DNA of 41,255 bases from Flavobacteriaceae bacterium (GTDB lineage Bacteria; Bacteroidota; Bacteroidia; Flavobacteriales; Flavobacteriaceae): the NCBI GenBank assembly GCA_029939235.1, contig JAOZTG010000009.1, positions 1-41,255 of the forward strand, in the 5' to 3' direction. This document shows positions 20,472 to 30,472 of this stretch, in pieces. The notes under the pieces are model-generated. The model was not told the DNA's origin. It ran no database searches and worked only from the letters and a program-made list of their open reading frames with translations. The translations under genes were made by a program, and so were the position numbers. Position 1 is the first letter of the stretch. Every line of letters begins with the position of its first letter.

Positions 20472-21593
20472 TTAACGGTCAATATCAGGTATTACAAAAT
20501 CAAAAGAAGCCATTGTAGCAACCAGATCTGCAATTTTCACTCCTTTGGATATATGGTTTAAAACCGAAAGGTTTGAAAATCCCGGTGAACGGAATTTTAC
20601 TCTATACGGATTTTTAGTTCCTGTACTATTTATATAAACACCTAATTCACCCCGGGCTGTTTCAACACGCTGATAAAATTCGCCTTTTGGTAATTTGATT
20701 ACAGCTTTTGTAGGTTCTTTGATATTTCCTTCCGGAATATTATCAATCAATTGTTCTATAATTGACATGGATTCCCACATCTCCATGATTCTAACTTTAT
20801 ATCGTGCATAAGAATCCCCTTCTGTAAATAGGGCTTCTTTAAAATCAACTCTGTCAAAAGCACTGTATGGATCTTTTTTTCTGATATCGCTTGCAAAACC
20901 TGAACCTCTTGCAACCGGTCCGGTAGCTCCAAAAGAAATAGCATCTTCTTTTGTTAAAAGACCAACTCCCTTCATACGCTTTTCAAAAATCACATTACCC
21001 GTCAATAATCTGTCATACTCAGGTAATTTGGTTCTAAAATGTGTAATGAACTCTTTTGTACGTTGTACAAAATTTGGATGAATATCATACATTAAACCTC
21101 CGGGAACAAAATAATTCATGGTTAATCTCGCTCCACATGTCTCCTCAAAAATATCATTGATCAACTCCCTATCTCTAAAAGCATAGAAATAAGTTGTTAA
21201 TGCACCTAAATCCATACCCATTACTCCCCACCATAATTGATGTGAGGCCAATCGGGTCAACTCACCAATAATGGTTCTAATTACCTTTACTCTGTCAGAT
21301 ACTTCTATTTCAAGTCCTTTTTCAACAGTCAAACAAACTGCTTCGTTATTGATATGTGATGATAAATAATCCATTCTATCAGTCAAATGAACTATTTGCT
21401 GATAACTATCGCGTTCACACATTTTCTCAATCGAACGATGAATATAACCCAAGTCTGGTTCAACATTTTTAATGATCTCCCCATCAATGGTCAATAGCAA
21501 TCGTAACACACCATGAGCAGCAGGGTGTTGAGGCCCCATATTTACGAAATACTCTTCCGTTTTCATTTTAGTATTTACTTCTTGATCTGTCAT
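20472..21593 (-). CDS. nuoD: NADH-quinone oxidoreductase subunit D
   Basis: NMGPQHPAAHGVLRLLLTIDGE; not fused to NuoC. Confidence 0.98.
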   Translation of the reverse strand: MTDQEVNTKMKTEEYFVNMGPQHPAAHGVLRLLLTIDGEIIKNVEPDLGYIHRSIEKMCERDSYQQIVHLTDRMDYLSSHINNEAVCLTVEKGLEIEVSDRVKVIRTIIGELTRLASHQLWWGVMGMDLGALTTYFYAFRDRELINDIFEETCGARLTMNYFVPGGLMYDIHPNFVQRTKEFITHFRTKLPEYDRLLTGNVIFEKRMKGVGLLTKEDAISFGATGPVARGSGFASDIRKKDPYSAFDRVDFKEALFTEGDSYARYKVRIMEMWESMSIIEQLIDNIPEGNIKEPTKAVIKLPKGEFYQRVETARGELGVYINSTGTKNPYRVKFRSPGFSNLSVLNHISKGVKIADLVATMASFDFVIPDIDR

Positions 21594-21601
21594 GATAAAT
21601 T

Positions 21602-22063
21602 TTATTTAACAATCATATTAGCTTCATCAACATAGTCTTTTCTCAAAGGCCATCCATCCCAGTCGGGTGTAAGGAAAAGTCGTCTCAAACCCGGATGATT
21701 ATTGAATTTTACACCAAAGAAATCATATATCTCCAATTCATGAAATTCAGCTGTTCTCCAGATATCCCAAACAGAATCCAATATTGGATTTTCTCTGTCA
21801 TCTGTCATCACTTTAACAACAATCTTATGTTTTAAACTGGTAGATTCCAAATGGTAAATAACTCCTAATTCTTTACCCCAATCCATTCCTGTGATACAAT
21901 ATGCATAATCAAAATCAAGATCACTCTTTGATCTTAACTGATTGCAAAGATTGTATAATCCTTCTTTTGGAACGATTACATTTAAAAACTCTGATCCTTC
22001 CTCAGAAAACTCTAAATTTTCTGCTAGCCCATTTATAATATTTTGTAAATCTTCGTTTTTCAT
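21602..22063 (-). CDS. nuoC: NADH-quinone oxidoreductase subunit C
   Basis: EFHELEIYDFFGVKFNNHPGLRRLFLTPDWDGWPLRKDY. Confidence 0.97.
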   Translation of the reverse strand: MKNEDLQNIINGLAENLEFSEEGSEFLNVIVPKEGLYNLCNQLRSKSDLDFDYAYCITGMDWGKELGVIYHLESTSLKHKIVVKVMTDDRENPILDSVWDIWRTAEFHELEIYDFFGVKFNNHPGLRRLFLTPDWDGWPLRKDYVDEANMIVK

Positions 22064-22081
22064 TTTATCTTTTTGATTAAA

Positions 22082-22687
22082 TCAAACAATTTCACCTTCA
22101 TCATATCCGTCAATAGGGTTGACCTTTTGACTCATGTTCTCCGTCTTTATTTTTTTCTGCAGCATGATCATACCTTCCAATAATGCTTCCGGTCGAGGAG
22201 GGCATCCAGGTACATAAACATCTACAGGAATCACATGGTCAGCTCCTTTAACTACAGAATAAGAATTGTAATAAAAAGGTCCTCCGGATATTGCACAGGC
22301 TCCCATAGCAATTACATATTTAGGCTCAGCCATTTGATCGTACAATCTTCTTAAAACCGGTGCCATTTTATTTACGATCGTCCCTGCAATAATGATCAAA
22401 TCAGCCTGACGTGCAGATGCTCTGGCAACCTCAAATCCAAATCTTGAATAATCATTACGGGCAGCTCCCGTTTGCATCATTTCAATTGCACAACAACTTG
22501 TACCAAAATATAAAGACCAAAGTGAATTTGAACGCCCCCAGTTGATTACTGAATCTAATGTTGTAACTACAATATTACCTCCATTTCCACCTGGAATTAC
22601 TTTACCAGGAAAATCATCAGGAACTACTTCTTTTAATCCTTCAGCCTCCAACTGACTTAAATATCGTCTCTTACTATCTACTCCCAT
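22082..22687 (-). CDS. nuoB: NADH-quinone oxidoreductase subunit B
   Basis: [35 protein letters not shown]2-cluster motifs. Confidence 0.98.
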   Translation of the reverse strand: MGVDSKRRYLSQLEAEGLKEVVPDDFPGKVIPGGNGGNIVVTTLDSVINWGRSNSLWSLYFGTSCCAIEMMQTGAARNDYSRFGFEVARASARQADLIIIAGTIVNKMAPVLRRLYDQMAEPKYVIAMGACAISGGPFYYNSYSVVKGADHVIPVDVYVPGCPPRPEALLEGMIMLQKKIKTENMSQKVNPIDGYDEGEIV

Positions 22688-23028
22688 CGTAACGCTCGTT
22701 TTTTATATGCATATAATAATCCTAATCCTAAAATAAATAAAAATACAATAACCTCAACTAAGGCAACTGTACCTACCTCTTTAAAAACTACCGCCCAGGG
22801 CAGTAAGAAAACCACCTCAACATCGAAAATTAAAAACAGAATAGCAAAAAGATAATATCCTACTTTAAATTGTATCCAAGTTGGACCAATTGTTTCGATA
22901 CCACATTCGTAAGGTTCCTTTTTTTGAGGGTTATCTGATTTATGTGAAATCAGATTCGATAAAAAATTTGCTAAAACTATAAGAAATACTCCCGCTAATA
23001 AAAATACTAAAATTGCTTCGTAGCCCAT
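22678..23028 (-). CDS. nuoA: NADH-quinone oxidoreductase subunit A
   Basis: [41 protein letters not shown]; overlaps nuoB by 10 nt. Confidence 0.97.
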   Translation of the reverse strand: MGYEAILVFLLAGVFLIVLANFLSNLISHKSDNPQKKEPYECGIETIGPTWIQFKVGYYLFAILFLIFDVEVVFLLPWAVVFKEVGTVALVEVIVFLFILGLGLLYAYKKRALRWE

Positions 23029-23053
23029 TATTTTTTATTTTTTACTTTGTCAA

Positions 23054-23061
23054 CAAAATTA
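23054..23061 (-). promoter_or_regulatory. Candidate Bacteroidota -7 box (TAATTTTG) for the nuo operon
   Basis: Matches TAnnTTTG on the minus strand between the korB terminator and the nuoA start; no clear -33 TTTG, and short AT-rich motifs occur by chance. Confidence 0.3.
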
Positions 23062-23076
23062 TTTTTTATTTTAAAA

Positions 23077-23104
23077 AAAAAGGGTGATTAAAATCACCCT
23101 TTTT
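23077..23104 (-). terminator. Intrinsic terminator-like hairpin after korB
   Basis: AAAAAGGGTGATTaaAATCACCCTTTTT-type inverted repeat between korB and nuoA. Confidence 0.85.
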
Positions 23105-23122
23105 CAAATATAATAAAAATAT

Positions 23123-24136
23123 TTATTTTACTTCGTATGTTTCACCGGAAAAGAACAAATCATCCACTTTTGAGAAACTAGAACGTGCTTTTACCTCTTC
23201 GGTAAGCTCAGCTTCTCTTTCTTCAAAAGTTTTTTCTTCTACAGCTCTGATGATACCAGTAACCAAAGGATGTTTTAAATTGATCAACATATGGTGCATG
23301 ATCTCATTTTCACATTTTGCATCATGTACTAAAATATCTTCTTTTTTGACACCTTCTTCTCCAATAGTAACCACTTTTAATGATAAACCATCTAAAACAA
23401 GTCCTTTATTTTTATCCTTACCAAAAAGCATTGACTCACCATGTTCAACATGAAGTTGTTGTTCGTCTTTTACAGATTTGTCTGTATATTGTGTAAAACA
23501 ACCATCATTAAAGATTACACAGTTTTGCAACACCTCAATCAAAGATGTTCCCTTGAACTTTTCAGCATCTATAAAAAGTTTTGTCATTTCTTTAGGTGTA
23601 TTCCCTCCTATTCTAGCAAAGAATCTTGCCCTGGCACCTATTGCCAGCTCTCCAGGTTGAAAAGGCGGCTGTGTATTCCCGTAAGGGGATGACTTGGTCT
23701 TTTGACCTATTAAAGATGTAGGTGAAAACTGCCCTTTAGTTAGTCCGTAAATTTCGTTATTAAACAAAACAATATTTAAATCCAGATTACGTCTTAAAAC
23801 ATGAATAAAGTGGTTACCTCCGATAGCCATCGCATCTCCATCTCCAGTAGCTACCCAAACACTTAGATTAGGATTTGCTAATTTCACACCACTGGCAATT
23901 GCAGCTGCTCTACCGTGTATACCATGCATTCCGTAAGAATCAACATAATATGGAAAACGAGATGAACAACCAATACCTGAGATAAAAACTACATCTTCTT
24001 TTTTAACATCCATTTCAGGAAGTGCCTTTAACATCGATCTTAAAATCACATAATCATCACATCCCGGGCACCATCTTACTTCCTGATCACTTTGAAAATC
24101 TTTGAACGTATATTTTTTTACTGCTACTTCTCCCAT
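23123..24136 (-). CDS. korB: 2-oxoacid (probably 2-oxoglutarate):ferredoxin oxidoreductase, beta subunit
   Basis: VRWCPGCDDYVILRSM, GIGCSSRFPYYVDSYGMHGIHGRA, GDGDAMAIGGNHFIH TPP motif. Confidence 0.93.
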   Translation of the reverse strand: MGEVAVKKYTFKDFQSDQEVRWCPGCDDYVILRSMLKALPEMDVKKEDVVFISGIGCSSRFPYYVDSYGMHGIHGRAAAIASGVKLANPNLSVWVATGDGDAMAIGGNHFIHVLRRNLDLNIVLFNNEIYGLTKGQFSPTSLIGQKTKSSPYGNTQPPFQPGELAIGARARFFARIGGNTPKEMTKLFIDAEKFKGTSLIEVLQNCVIFNDGCFTQYTDKSVKDEQQLHVEHGESMLFGKDKNKGLVLDGLSLKVVTIGEEGVKKEDILVHDAKCENEIMHHMLINLKHPLVTGIIRAVEEKTFEEREAELTEEVKARSSFSKVDDLFFSGETYEVK

Positions 24137-24137
24137 T

Positions 24138-26006
24138 TTAAATATCTTTTAATAGAGTTTTAAATTTTGCTTTTAGGTCAACCACTGAAAATGGTAAACC
24201 TTGCACCTTATTGTATTGTGAAAAATCGTATTGATTAAATTTACCTTTCAATATAAAAGATAACTGACCTTTATTTAACTCACAAACAATTATTTTTTTA
24301 TATTTAGAAAATACATCCGCTGTATTTTTTGGCATTGGATTTAAATAAGTAAAATGTACATGTCCAATACTTACACCTTCTTTATTTAACTCTCTTACTG
24401 CAGAGTGTAAACTACCATAAGTTCCTCCCCAACCAATTACCAGCAGATCACCTTCCTGATCAAATTCAGGTTTTAATGCTGGAATATGGTTTGCAACACG
24501 CCTTACTTTTTCTGCTCTTATATTTGTCATTTGCTCATGGTTTAATGGCTGTTGAGAAACATTTCCTGTTAACTCATCTTTTTCTAAACCACCTATTCTA
24601 TGTTCCAATCCAGGAGTCCCTGGAATTGCCCAATTTCGTGCTAACTTATCATTATCTCTATCAAATGGACCTGTCTCATCAGAATCACCAGTTATAATTC
24701 TTGGTGTAATATCAGGCATTTCATTGATGGATTTTATTTTCCAAGGCTCTGACCCATTTGCTATATAACCATCCGTTAATAAAATAACCGGAGTCATATG
24801 TTCCACTGCCAATCTTGATGCTTCAAAAGCATAATCAAAACAATTTGCAGGAGTGCTTGCTGCAATAACAATTACCGGACTTTCACCATTACGACCATAC
24901 ATAGCCTGTAATAAATCTGATTGTTCTGTTTTTGTTGGCATTCCTGTGGAAGGACCACCACGTTGAACGTTTACAATTACCATTGGTAACTCTGTCATCA
25001 TAGCCAAACCAATTGCTTCTCCTTTTAAAGCTAAACCTGGTCCCGACGTTGTAGTAATTGCAAGATCACCTGCAAATGCTGCTCCAATGGTTGAAGTAAC
25101 ACCTGCTATTTCATCTTCTGCCTGGAAAGCTTTTACGCCAAAATGCTTATGTTTTACCAACTCGTGTAAAATATCGGTTGCAGGAGTAATTGGATATGAT
25201 CCTAAATATAATTCCAAACCTGACTTTTCAGCTGCGGCTAAAAAACCCCAAGCTGTTGCAGTATTACCATTTACAATTCTATAAGTCCCTTTAGGCATTG
25301 TAGATGGAGCAATGGAATAAGAATTAGGAATCAATTCTAAAGTTTCTGAATAAAAATAACCAGCTTTAATTACTTTTGAATTTGCCTCAGCAATTAAAGG
25401 TTTGAATTTAAATTTCTTATTAAAGAAATCTAATGTATGGTTAATATCTCTGTTATACATCCAATAAACCATACCCAAAGCAAACATATTTTTACTTCGA
25501 ACAATACTTTTATTATCTAAGCCTAAATCTTTAAGAGACTCTCTTGTTAGAGTAGTCATTGCAACTTCAATAACACGATAATTGTCAAGACTTCCATCTT
25601 CCAACGGATTGCTTTCATATTCGGCTTTTTGCAAATTCTTTTTAGTAAAAGAATCTGTATCTACAATAATAGTATGCCCAGGTTTAACCGCTGCTAAATT
25701 GGTTTTTAGACCAGCTGGATTCATTGCTACCAAAAGGTCCAAATCATCACCTGGAGTGCTAATCTCAACACTTCCAATATTTACCTGAAATCCTGAAACT
25801 CCATACAAACTACCTTGTGGAGCTCTAATCTCTGAAGGATAATTTGGAAAAGTGGATACATCATTTCCAAACATTGCAGAGGTGTCTGTAAACTGTGTAC
25901 CGGTAAGTTGCATTCCGTCACCCGAATCACCTACAAACCGTATCACAACAGCATTAACTTGTTCTACCTTTTTTTTAGAAGTAGATTTTGTTTTATCTAG
26001 TGTCAT
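24138..26006 (-). CDS. korA: 2-oxoacid (probably 2-oxoglutarate):ferredoxin oxidoreductase, fused gamma-alpha subunit
   Basis: N-terminal VVIRFVGDSGDGMQLTGTQF (gamma) fused to alpha region GSYPITPATDILHEL / FQAEDEIAGVTSTIGAAFAG / TTTSGPGLALKGEAIGLA. Confidence 0.93.
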   Translation of the reverse strand: MTLDKTKSTSKKKVEQVNAVVIRFVGDSGDGMQLTGTQFTDTSAMFGNDVSTFPNYPSEIRAPQGSLYGVSGFQVNIGSVEISTPGDDLDLLVAMNPAGLKTNLAAVKPGHTIIVDTDSFTKKNLQKAEYESNPLEDGSLDNYRVIEVAMTTLTRESLKDLGLDNKSIVRSKNMFALGMVYWMYNRDINHTLDFFNKKFKFKPLIAEANSKVIKAGYFYSETLELIPNSYSIAPSTMPKGTYRIVNGNTATAWGFLAAAEKSGLELYLGSYPITPATDILHELVKHKHFGVKAFQAEDEIAGVTSTIGAAFAGDLAITTTSGPGLALKGEAIGLAMMTELPMVIVNVQRGGPSTGMPTKTEQSDLLQAMYGRNGESPVIVIAASTPANCFDYAFEASRLAVEHMTPVILLTDGYIANGSEPWKIKSINEMPDITPRIITGDSDETGPFDRDNDKLARNWAIPGTPGLEHRIGGLEKDELTGNVSQQPLNHEQMTNIRAEKVRRVANHIPALKPEFDQEGDLLVIGWGGTYGSLHSAVRELNKEGVSIGHVHFTYLNPMPKNTADVFSKYKKIIVCELNKGQLSFILKGKFNQYDFSQYNKVQGLPFSVVDLKAKFKTLLKDI

Positions 26007-26211
26007 TTTAACTTTTTAAATTTTTGTAAAAATAGTCTTTTTCTAAGTTTTAGAAAAATTAGGTACCAAAAATAATCCAGACTCATATACTAATGCATGA
26101 TATTTATCACTTTAATTGGTAGTGTAATTATTGTTACTTCATTTAGTACAAAAAATGCTATTTGGAATTATTCTAAATTTCAAAATATCAATTTATTACA
26201 ATAAATTTATT

Positions 26212-26219
26212 TAACTTTG
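26212..26219 (+). promoter_or_regulatory. Candidate -7 box (TAACTTTG) for the ferredoxin gene
   Basis: TAnnTTTG match 31 nt before the ATG at 26251; no convincing -33. Confidence 0.4.
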
Positions 26220-26250
26220 CTCTTTAATTAAAACTAAAAAAATAATAATT

Positions 26251-26604
26251 ATGGCTATTATAATTACCGACGAATGTATTAATTGCGACGCTTGTGTTGC
26301 AGAATGTCCAAACAACGCTATTTACGAACCAGATCAAGAATGGTCTTATTCTGACGAAACTGCTCTAAGCGGAACAATTACTTTACCTAGCAATGGTGAA
26401 GAAGTTGATGCTGGCGAAGAGAACGAAGCTTTAAGCGATGAGTTTTACTTTATTGTAACTGATAAATGTACTGAATGTAAAGGTTTCCATGATGAGCCAC
26501 AATGTGCATCCGTTTGTCCGGTTGACTGTTGTGTTCCTGATGAAAATCACGTAGAAACAGACGAGCAATTATTGGCTAAAAAAGTGTGGTTACACGGAGA
26601 GTAA
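26251..26604 (+). CDS. 2[4Fe-4S] ferredoxin with internal acidic insertion, 117 aa
   Basis: CINCDACVAEC (CX2CX2CX3C) and CTECKGFHDEPQCASVC (CX2CX8CX3C) separated by an acidic stretch. Confidence 0.95.
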   Translation: MAIIITDECINCDACVAECPNNAIYEPDQEWSYSDETALSGTITLPSNGEEVDAGEENEALSDEFYFIVTDKCTECKGFHDEPQCASVCPVDCCVPDENHVETDEQLLAKKVWLHGE

Positions 26605-26626
26605 TTCCAAATCAAAGATTAAACTT

Positions 26627-26658
26627 AAAACTGCTTCAATTCAATTTGAAGCAGTTTT
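26627..26658 (+). terminator. Intrinsic terminator-like hairpin after the ferredoxin gene
   Basis: AAAACTGCTTCAA-ttcaat-TTGAAGCAGTTTT followed by T run. Confidence 0.9.
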
Positions 26659-26866
26659 TTTATTTCTTTATGCAACACAAGGTACACAAATGATGTATTT
26701 TTCATACTTTTGCCAAATTCTTCAGTCATACTGATTTATATCATTATTTAAGCAATATATTTGAAGTACTTTTACGCGCTCAAAAATACAAGTCATATTT
26801 TATGATTATTTTTGAACATTAAAAATGTCTTTATTCAAAAAATCAAGTTAAATAAAAAATAACAAA

Positions 26867-29800
26867 ATGGAAAAAAATTCTAAAAAACTTATCTGTGATG
26901 GAAACGAAGCGGTAGCGATCGTTGCACATAAGACAAATGAAGTTTGTGCTATTTATCCAATTACGCCTTCTTCTCCTATGGGAGAACATGCTGAGGAGTA
27001 TAGTTCAAAAAACATGACCAATATATATGGTGAAATCCCTAATGTTGTAGAAATGCAAAGTGAAGGAGGAGCTGCAGGAGCTGTTCACGGAAGTTTACAA
27101 GGTGGTGCTTTAACAACTACTTTTACTGCATCACAGGGTTTATTACTAATGATCCCTAATATGTATAAAATTGCTGGTGAGTTATTACCTACAGTTTTTC
27201 ATATAGCAGCAAGAACTATAGCTACGCATGCACTCTCTATTTTTGGTGATCATTCTGATGTAATGGCAACTCGTCAAACTGGTTTTGCTATGTTATTTGG
27301 AGGTTCCGTACAGGAAGCACATGATTTTGCCTTGATTGCACAAGTTGCAACTTTAAAATCAAGAATTCCTTTTTTGAATATTTTTGATGGATTCCGTACA
27401 TCGCATGAAATTCAAAAAATTGATGGCATATCAGATGAAACTATCCAAGCCATGATGCCTTTTGATAAAGTGATGGAACATAGAGAACGCGCTTTAAATC
27501 CAAAGAACCCGGTAATTAGAGGAACAGCACAAAATCCTGATTTGTTTTTCCAGGCTCGTGAAGCTGCTAACTTATATTTTGACCAAACTCCTGCCATTGT
27601 ACAGGAAACAATGGATGAGTTTTACGAACACACAGGTCGTAAATATTCACTTTTCTATTATATAGGACACCCAGAAGCAGAAAAAGTTATTGTATTAATG
27701 GGATCAGGTCAAGGACCAGTTATTGAAACCATTGAGACAATGGTAGAACAAGGCGAAAAAGTTGGTGCATTGATCATTCGTTTGTATCGTCCGTTTGATA
27801 TGGATTACTTTATCGATAAAATTCCTGATACTGTAAAAAGTATCGCAGTAATGGACAGAACCAAAGAATCTGGAAGTGTTGGAGAGCCTGTTTATCTTGA
27901 CGTGGTTACAGCATTTGTAGAAAGTGGTAAAGAAATGCCAAAAATAGTTGGTGGTCGTTACGGACTTTCTTCAAAAGAGTTTACTCCGGCAATGGTAAAA
28001 GCAATTTATGATAACCTGGATAAAGAGACTCCAAAAAATCACTTTACAGTAGGTATCAATGATGATATTACTAAAACAAATATTGAAATTGGAGATATAT
28101 TCCAAACCAAAAAATCTACTTTTAACAGTTTGTTCTATGGTTTAGGATCTGATGGTACAGTAAGTGCTAATAAAAACTCCATTAAAATTATTGGAGATAC
28201 AACAGAAGGTTATGCTCAAGGGTATTTTGTTTATGACTCAAATAAAGCAGGTTCACAAACTATTTCACATTTACGTTTTGGACCTGATCCGATATACTCT
28301 ACTTATTTAATAAACACTGCTGATTTTATAGCTTGTCACCAATATAACTATATCGAAAGATATGACATGCTTAAAAAAGTGAGAAAAGGAGGAACTTTCC
28401 TACTTAATTCACCTTTTTCAAAAGATGAGATCTGGGAGCAATTACCACAGAAAACACAAGAGCAGATCATTGATAAAGAAGTTAACTTTTATGTAATAGA
28501 TGCAACGAAAGTTGCCCACGAAGCAAAATTAGGACGTAGAACCAATACGATTCTACAAACTTGTTTCTTTGCAATTTCAGGTATTCTACCAAAAGATGAT
28601 GCGATCAAACGTATTAAAGATGCGATTGTAAAATCATACTCTCATAAAGGAGATGCTGTTATTCAGATGAACTTTAATGGTGTTGATAAAGCAATAGAAA
28701 ATTTATTTAAAGTTGATTATCCAAAACAGACAACAAGTACAAAAGAAATGTTAAGTTTTGTTACAGATGATGCTACAGATTATGTTAAAGAAGTATTGGC
28801 ACTGAGCATGGCTGGTAGAGGTGATGAATTACCTGTTGGTGTATTCTTACCTGATGGTACTTTCCCAACAGGAACAACACAATACCAAAAACGTGATATC
28901 GCAAGCTTTATACCTACATGGGATGATAATGAACTTTGTACACAATGTAATAAGTGTGTATTAGTTTGTCCTCATGCTGCTATTAGAAGTAAAGTAGTAT
29001 CTAATGATATAGTAAAGGATTTCCCTTCAACTCTAACAAGTGTTGCAGCGAAAGGTCGTCCATTTGATAAGAATACTGAAAGTTATATTTTACAGGTTTC
29101 TCCTTATGACTGTACCGGTTGTAATCTTTGTGTAGCAGTTTGTCCTGCAATTAGCAAAGAAAAAGAAAACTTTAAAGCAATTAACCTTCATGATAAAGAT
29201 GATTTTGCAGCTAAAGAAGCATTGAACTGGGATCACTTTATTAAGTTACCGGATTATGACCGTACCAAATTGGCACTTAACAATGTAAAAGGTTCTCAAT
29301 TCTTACAACCTTTATTTGAGTTCTCTGGTGCATGTCCTGGTTGTGGAGAAACACCATATATTAAGTTATTAACTCAGTTATGGGGAGATAACATGCTAAT
29401 TGCAAATGCAACGGGATGTTCATCTATCTATGGAGGAAATATGCCTACCACACCATATACTAAAAATGCAGATGGAAGAGGTCCAGCCTGGGCTAACTCC
29501 TTATTTGAAGATAATGCAGAATTTGGTTTAGGTATCAAACTGGCTTTAAATTCAAAACAATCAAGAGCGCAGAAGTTGCTTAAAGCAATGGAAAGTGAAA
29601 TTGGTACTGAATTGGTTGATGCTATTTTAAATAACGAAGAACTTGACGAAGCAACAAAAACTGTGCAGTTTGAAAATCTGAATAAATTAAATGCAATACT
29701 TGATAAGTCAGATAATAAAAATGCAAAAGAGTTATTAGAATTATCTGATAATCTTGGAAGAAAGCACATGTGGATCGTTGGTGGTGACGGATGGGCTTAT

Positions 29801-30397
29801 GATATTGGATATGGTGGATTAGATCATATTCTTTCATCTGGTGAGAATATCAATATTTTGGTATTGGATACTGAGGTTTATTCTAACACCGGTGGACAAG
29901 CTTCAAAAGCAACTCCAATTGGTGCCAGTGCCAAGTTTGCTATAGGTGGTAAGAAAGTAGGCAAGAAAGACCTTGCATTACAAGCTGTTTCTTACGGAAA
30001 TGTATATGTTGCTCAGGTAGCATCAGGAGCGAAAGATGCTCAAACATTAAAAGCCCTTAAAGAAGCTGATGCTTATGATGGTCCTTCATTAATTATTGCT
30101 TATTCACATTGTATTGAACATGGATATGATATGGGAGCAGGTGCCGAGCATCAGGAAATAGCTGTTGAAACAGGTTACTGGCCTTTATTCCGTTTTAATC
30201 CTGATAATGCAAAAGGAAAGAAGTTTAAAATTGATTCAAAGGCACCTCAGGGAAGTGTTGAAGATTTCATGTATAAAGAAGCACGTTTTGTTCGTGTTAA
30301 AAAAATGGATGAAAAATTTGCAGCCCAGTTGTTGACGAAAGCGCAAGAAGGTATTGATGACAAATGGGAACGTTTACAAATTTTTAATAGTTTGTAA
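26867..30397 (+). CDS. nifJ: Pyruvate:ferredoxin (flavodoxin) oxidoreductase, 1176 aa
   Basis: YPITPSSPMGEHAEEY, ELCTQCNKCVLVCPHAAIR, YDCTGCNLCVAVCPA, GGDGWAYDIGYGGLDHIL, YSNTGGQASKATP; full domain order. Confidence 0.98.
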   Translation: MEKNSKKLICDGNEAVAIVAHKTNEVCAIYPITPSSPMGEHAEEYSSKNMTNIYGEIPNVVEMQSEGGAAGAVHGSLQGGALTTTFTASQGLLLMIPNMYKIAGELLPTVFHIAARTIATHALSIFGDHSDVMATRQTGFAMLFGGSVQEAHDFALIAQVATLKSRIPFLNIFDGFRTSHEIQKIDGISDETIQAMMPFDKVMEHRERALNPKNPVIRGTAQNPDLFFQAREAANLYFDQTPAIVQETMDEFYEHTGRKYSLFYYIGHPEAEKVIVLMGSGQGPVIETIETMVEQGEKVGALIIRLYRPFDMDYFIDKIPDTVKSIAVMDRTKESGSVGEPVYLDVVTAFVESGKEMPKIVGGRYGLSSKEFTPAMVKAIYDNLDKETPKNHFTVGINDDITKTNIEIGDIFQTKKSTFNSLFYGLGSDGTVSANKNSIKIIGDTTEGYAQGYFVYDSNKAGSQTISHLRFGPDPIYSTYLINTADFIACHQYNYIERYDMLKKVRKGGTFLLNSPFSKDEIWEQLPQKTQEQIIDKEVNFYVIDATKVAHEAKLGRRTNTILQTCFFAISGILPKDDAIKRIKDAIVKSYSHKGDAVIQMNFNGVDKAIENLFKVDYPKQTTSTKEMLSFVTDDATDYVKEVLALSMAGRGDELPVGVFLPDGTFPTGTTQYQKRDIASFIPTWDDNELCTQCNKCVLVCPHAAIRSKVVSNDIVKDFPSTLTSVAAKGRPFDKNTESYILQVSPYDCTGCNLCVAVCPAISKEKENFKAINLHDKDDFAAKEALNWDHFIKLPDYDRTKLALNNVKGSQFLQPLFEFSGACPGCGETPYIKLLTQLWGDNMLIANATGCSSIYGGNMPTTPYTKNADGRGPAWANSLFEDNAEFGLGIKLALNSKQSRAQKLLKAMESEIGTELVDAILNNEELDEATKTVQFENLNKLNAILDKSDNKNAKELLELSDNLGRKHMWIVGGDGWAYDIGYGGLDHILSSGENINILVLDTEVYSNTGGQASKATPIGASAKFAIGGKKVGKKDLALQAVSYGNVYVAQVASGAKDAQTLKALKEADAYDGPSLIIAYSHCIEHGYDMGAGAEHQEIAVETGYWPLFRFNPDNAKGKKFKIDSKAPQGSVEDFMYKEARFVRVKKMDEKFAAQLLTKAQEGIDDKWERLQIFNSL

Positions 30398-30415
30398 TCA
30401 AATACTATTCACAAT

Positions 30416-30449
30416 AAAAAAAGGCTATTTTACAATAGCCTTTTTTTTT
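30416..30449 (+). terminator. Intrinsic terminator-like hairpin after nifJ
   Basis: AAAAAAAGGCTATT-ttac-AATAGCCTTTTTTT. Confidence 0.92.
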
Positions 30450-30472
30450 ATTTTTTATTAATCCCTTTTAGC

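Noticed and set aside
20756-20944. Minus-strand ORF 62 aa inside nuoD
   Set aside because: Out-of-frame overlap with conserved nuoD coding sequence.
29428-29837. Minus-strand ORFs of 113 and 71 aa
   Set aside because: Antisense within nifJ, low-complexity Ser/Phe/Leu composition typical of shadow ORFs.
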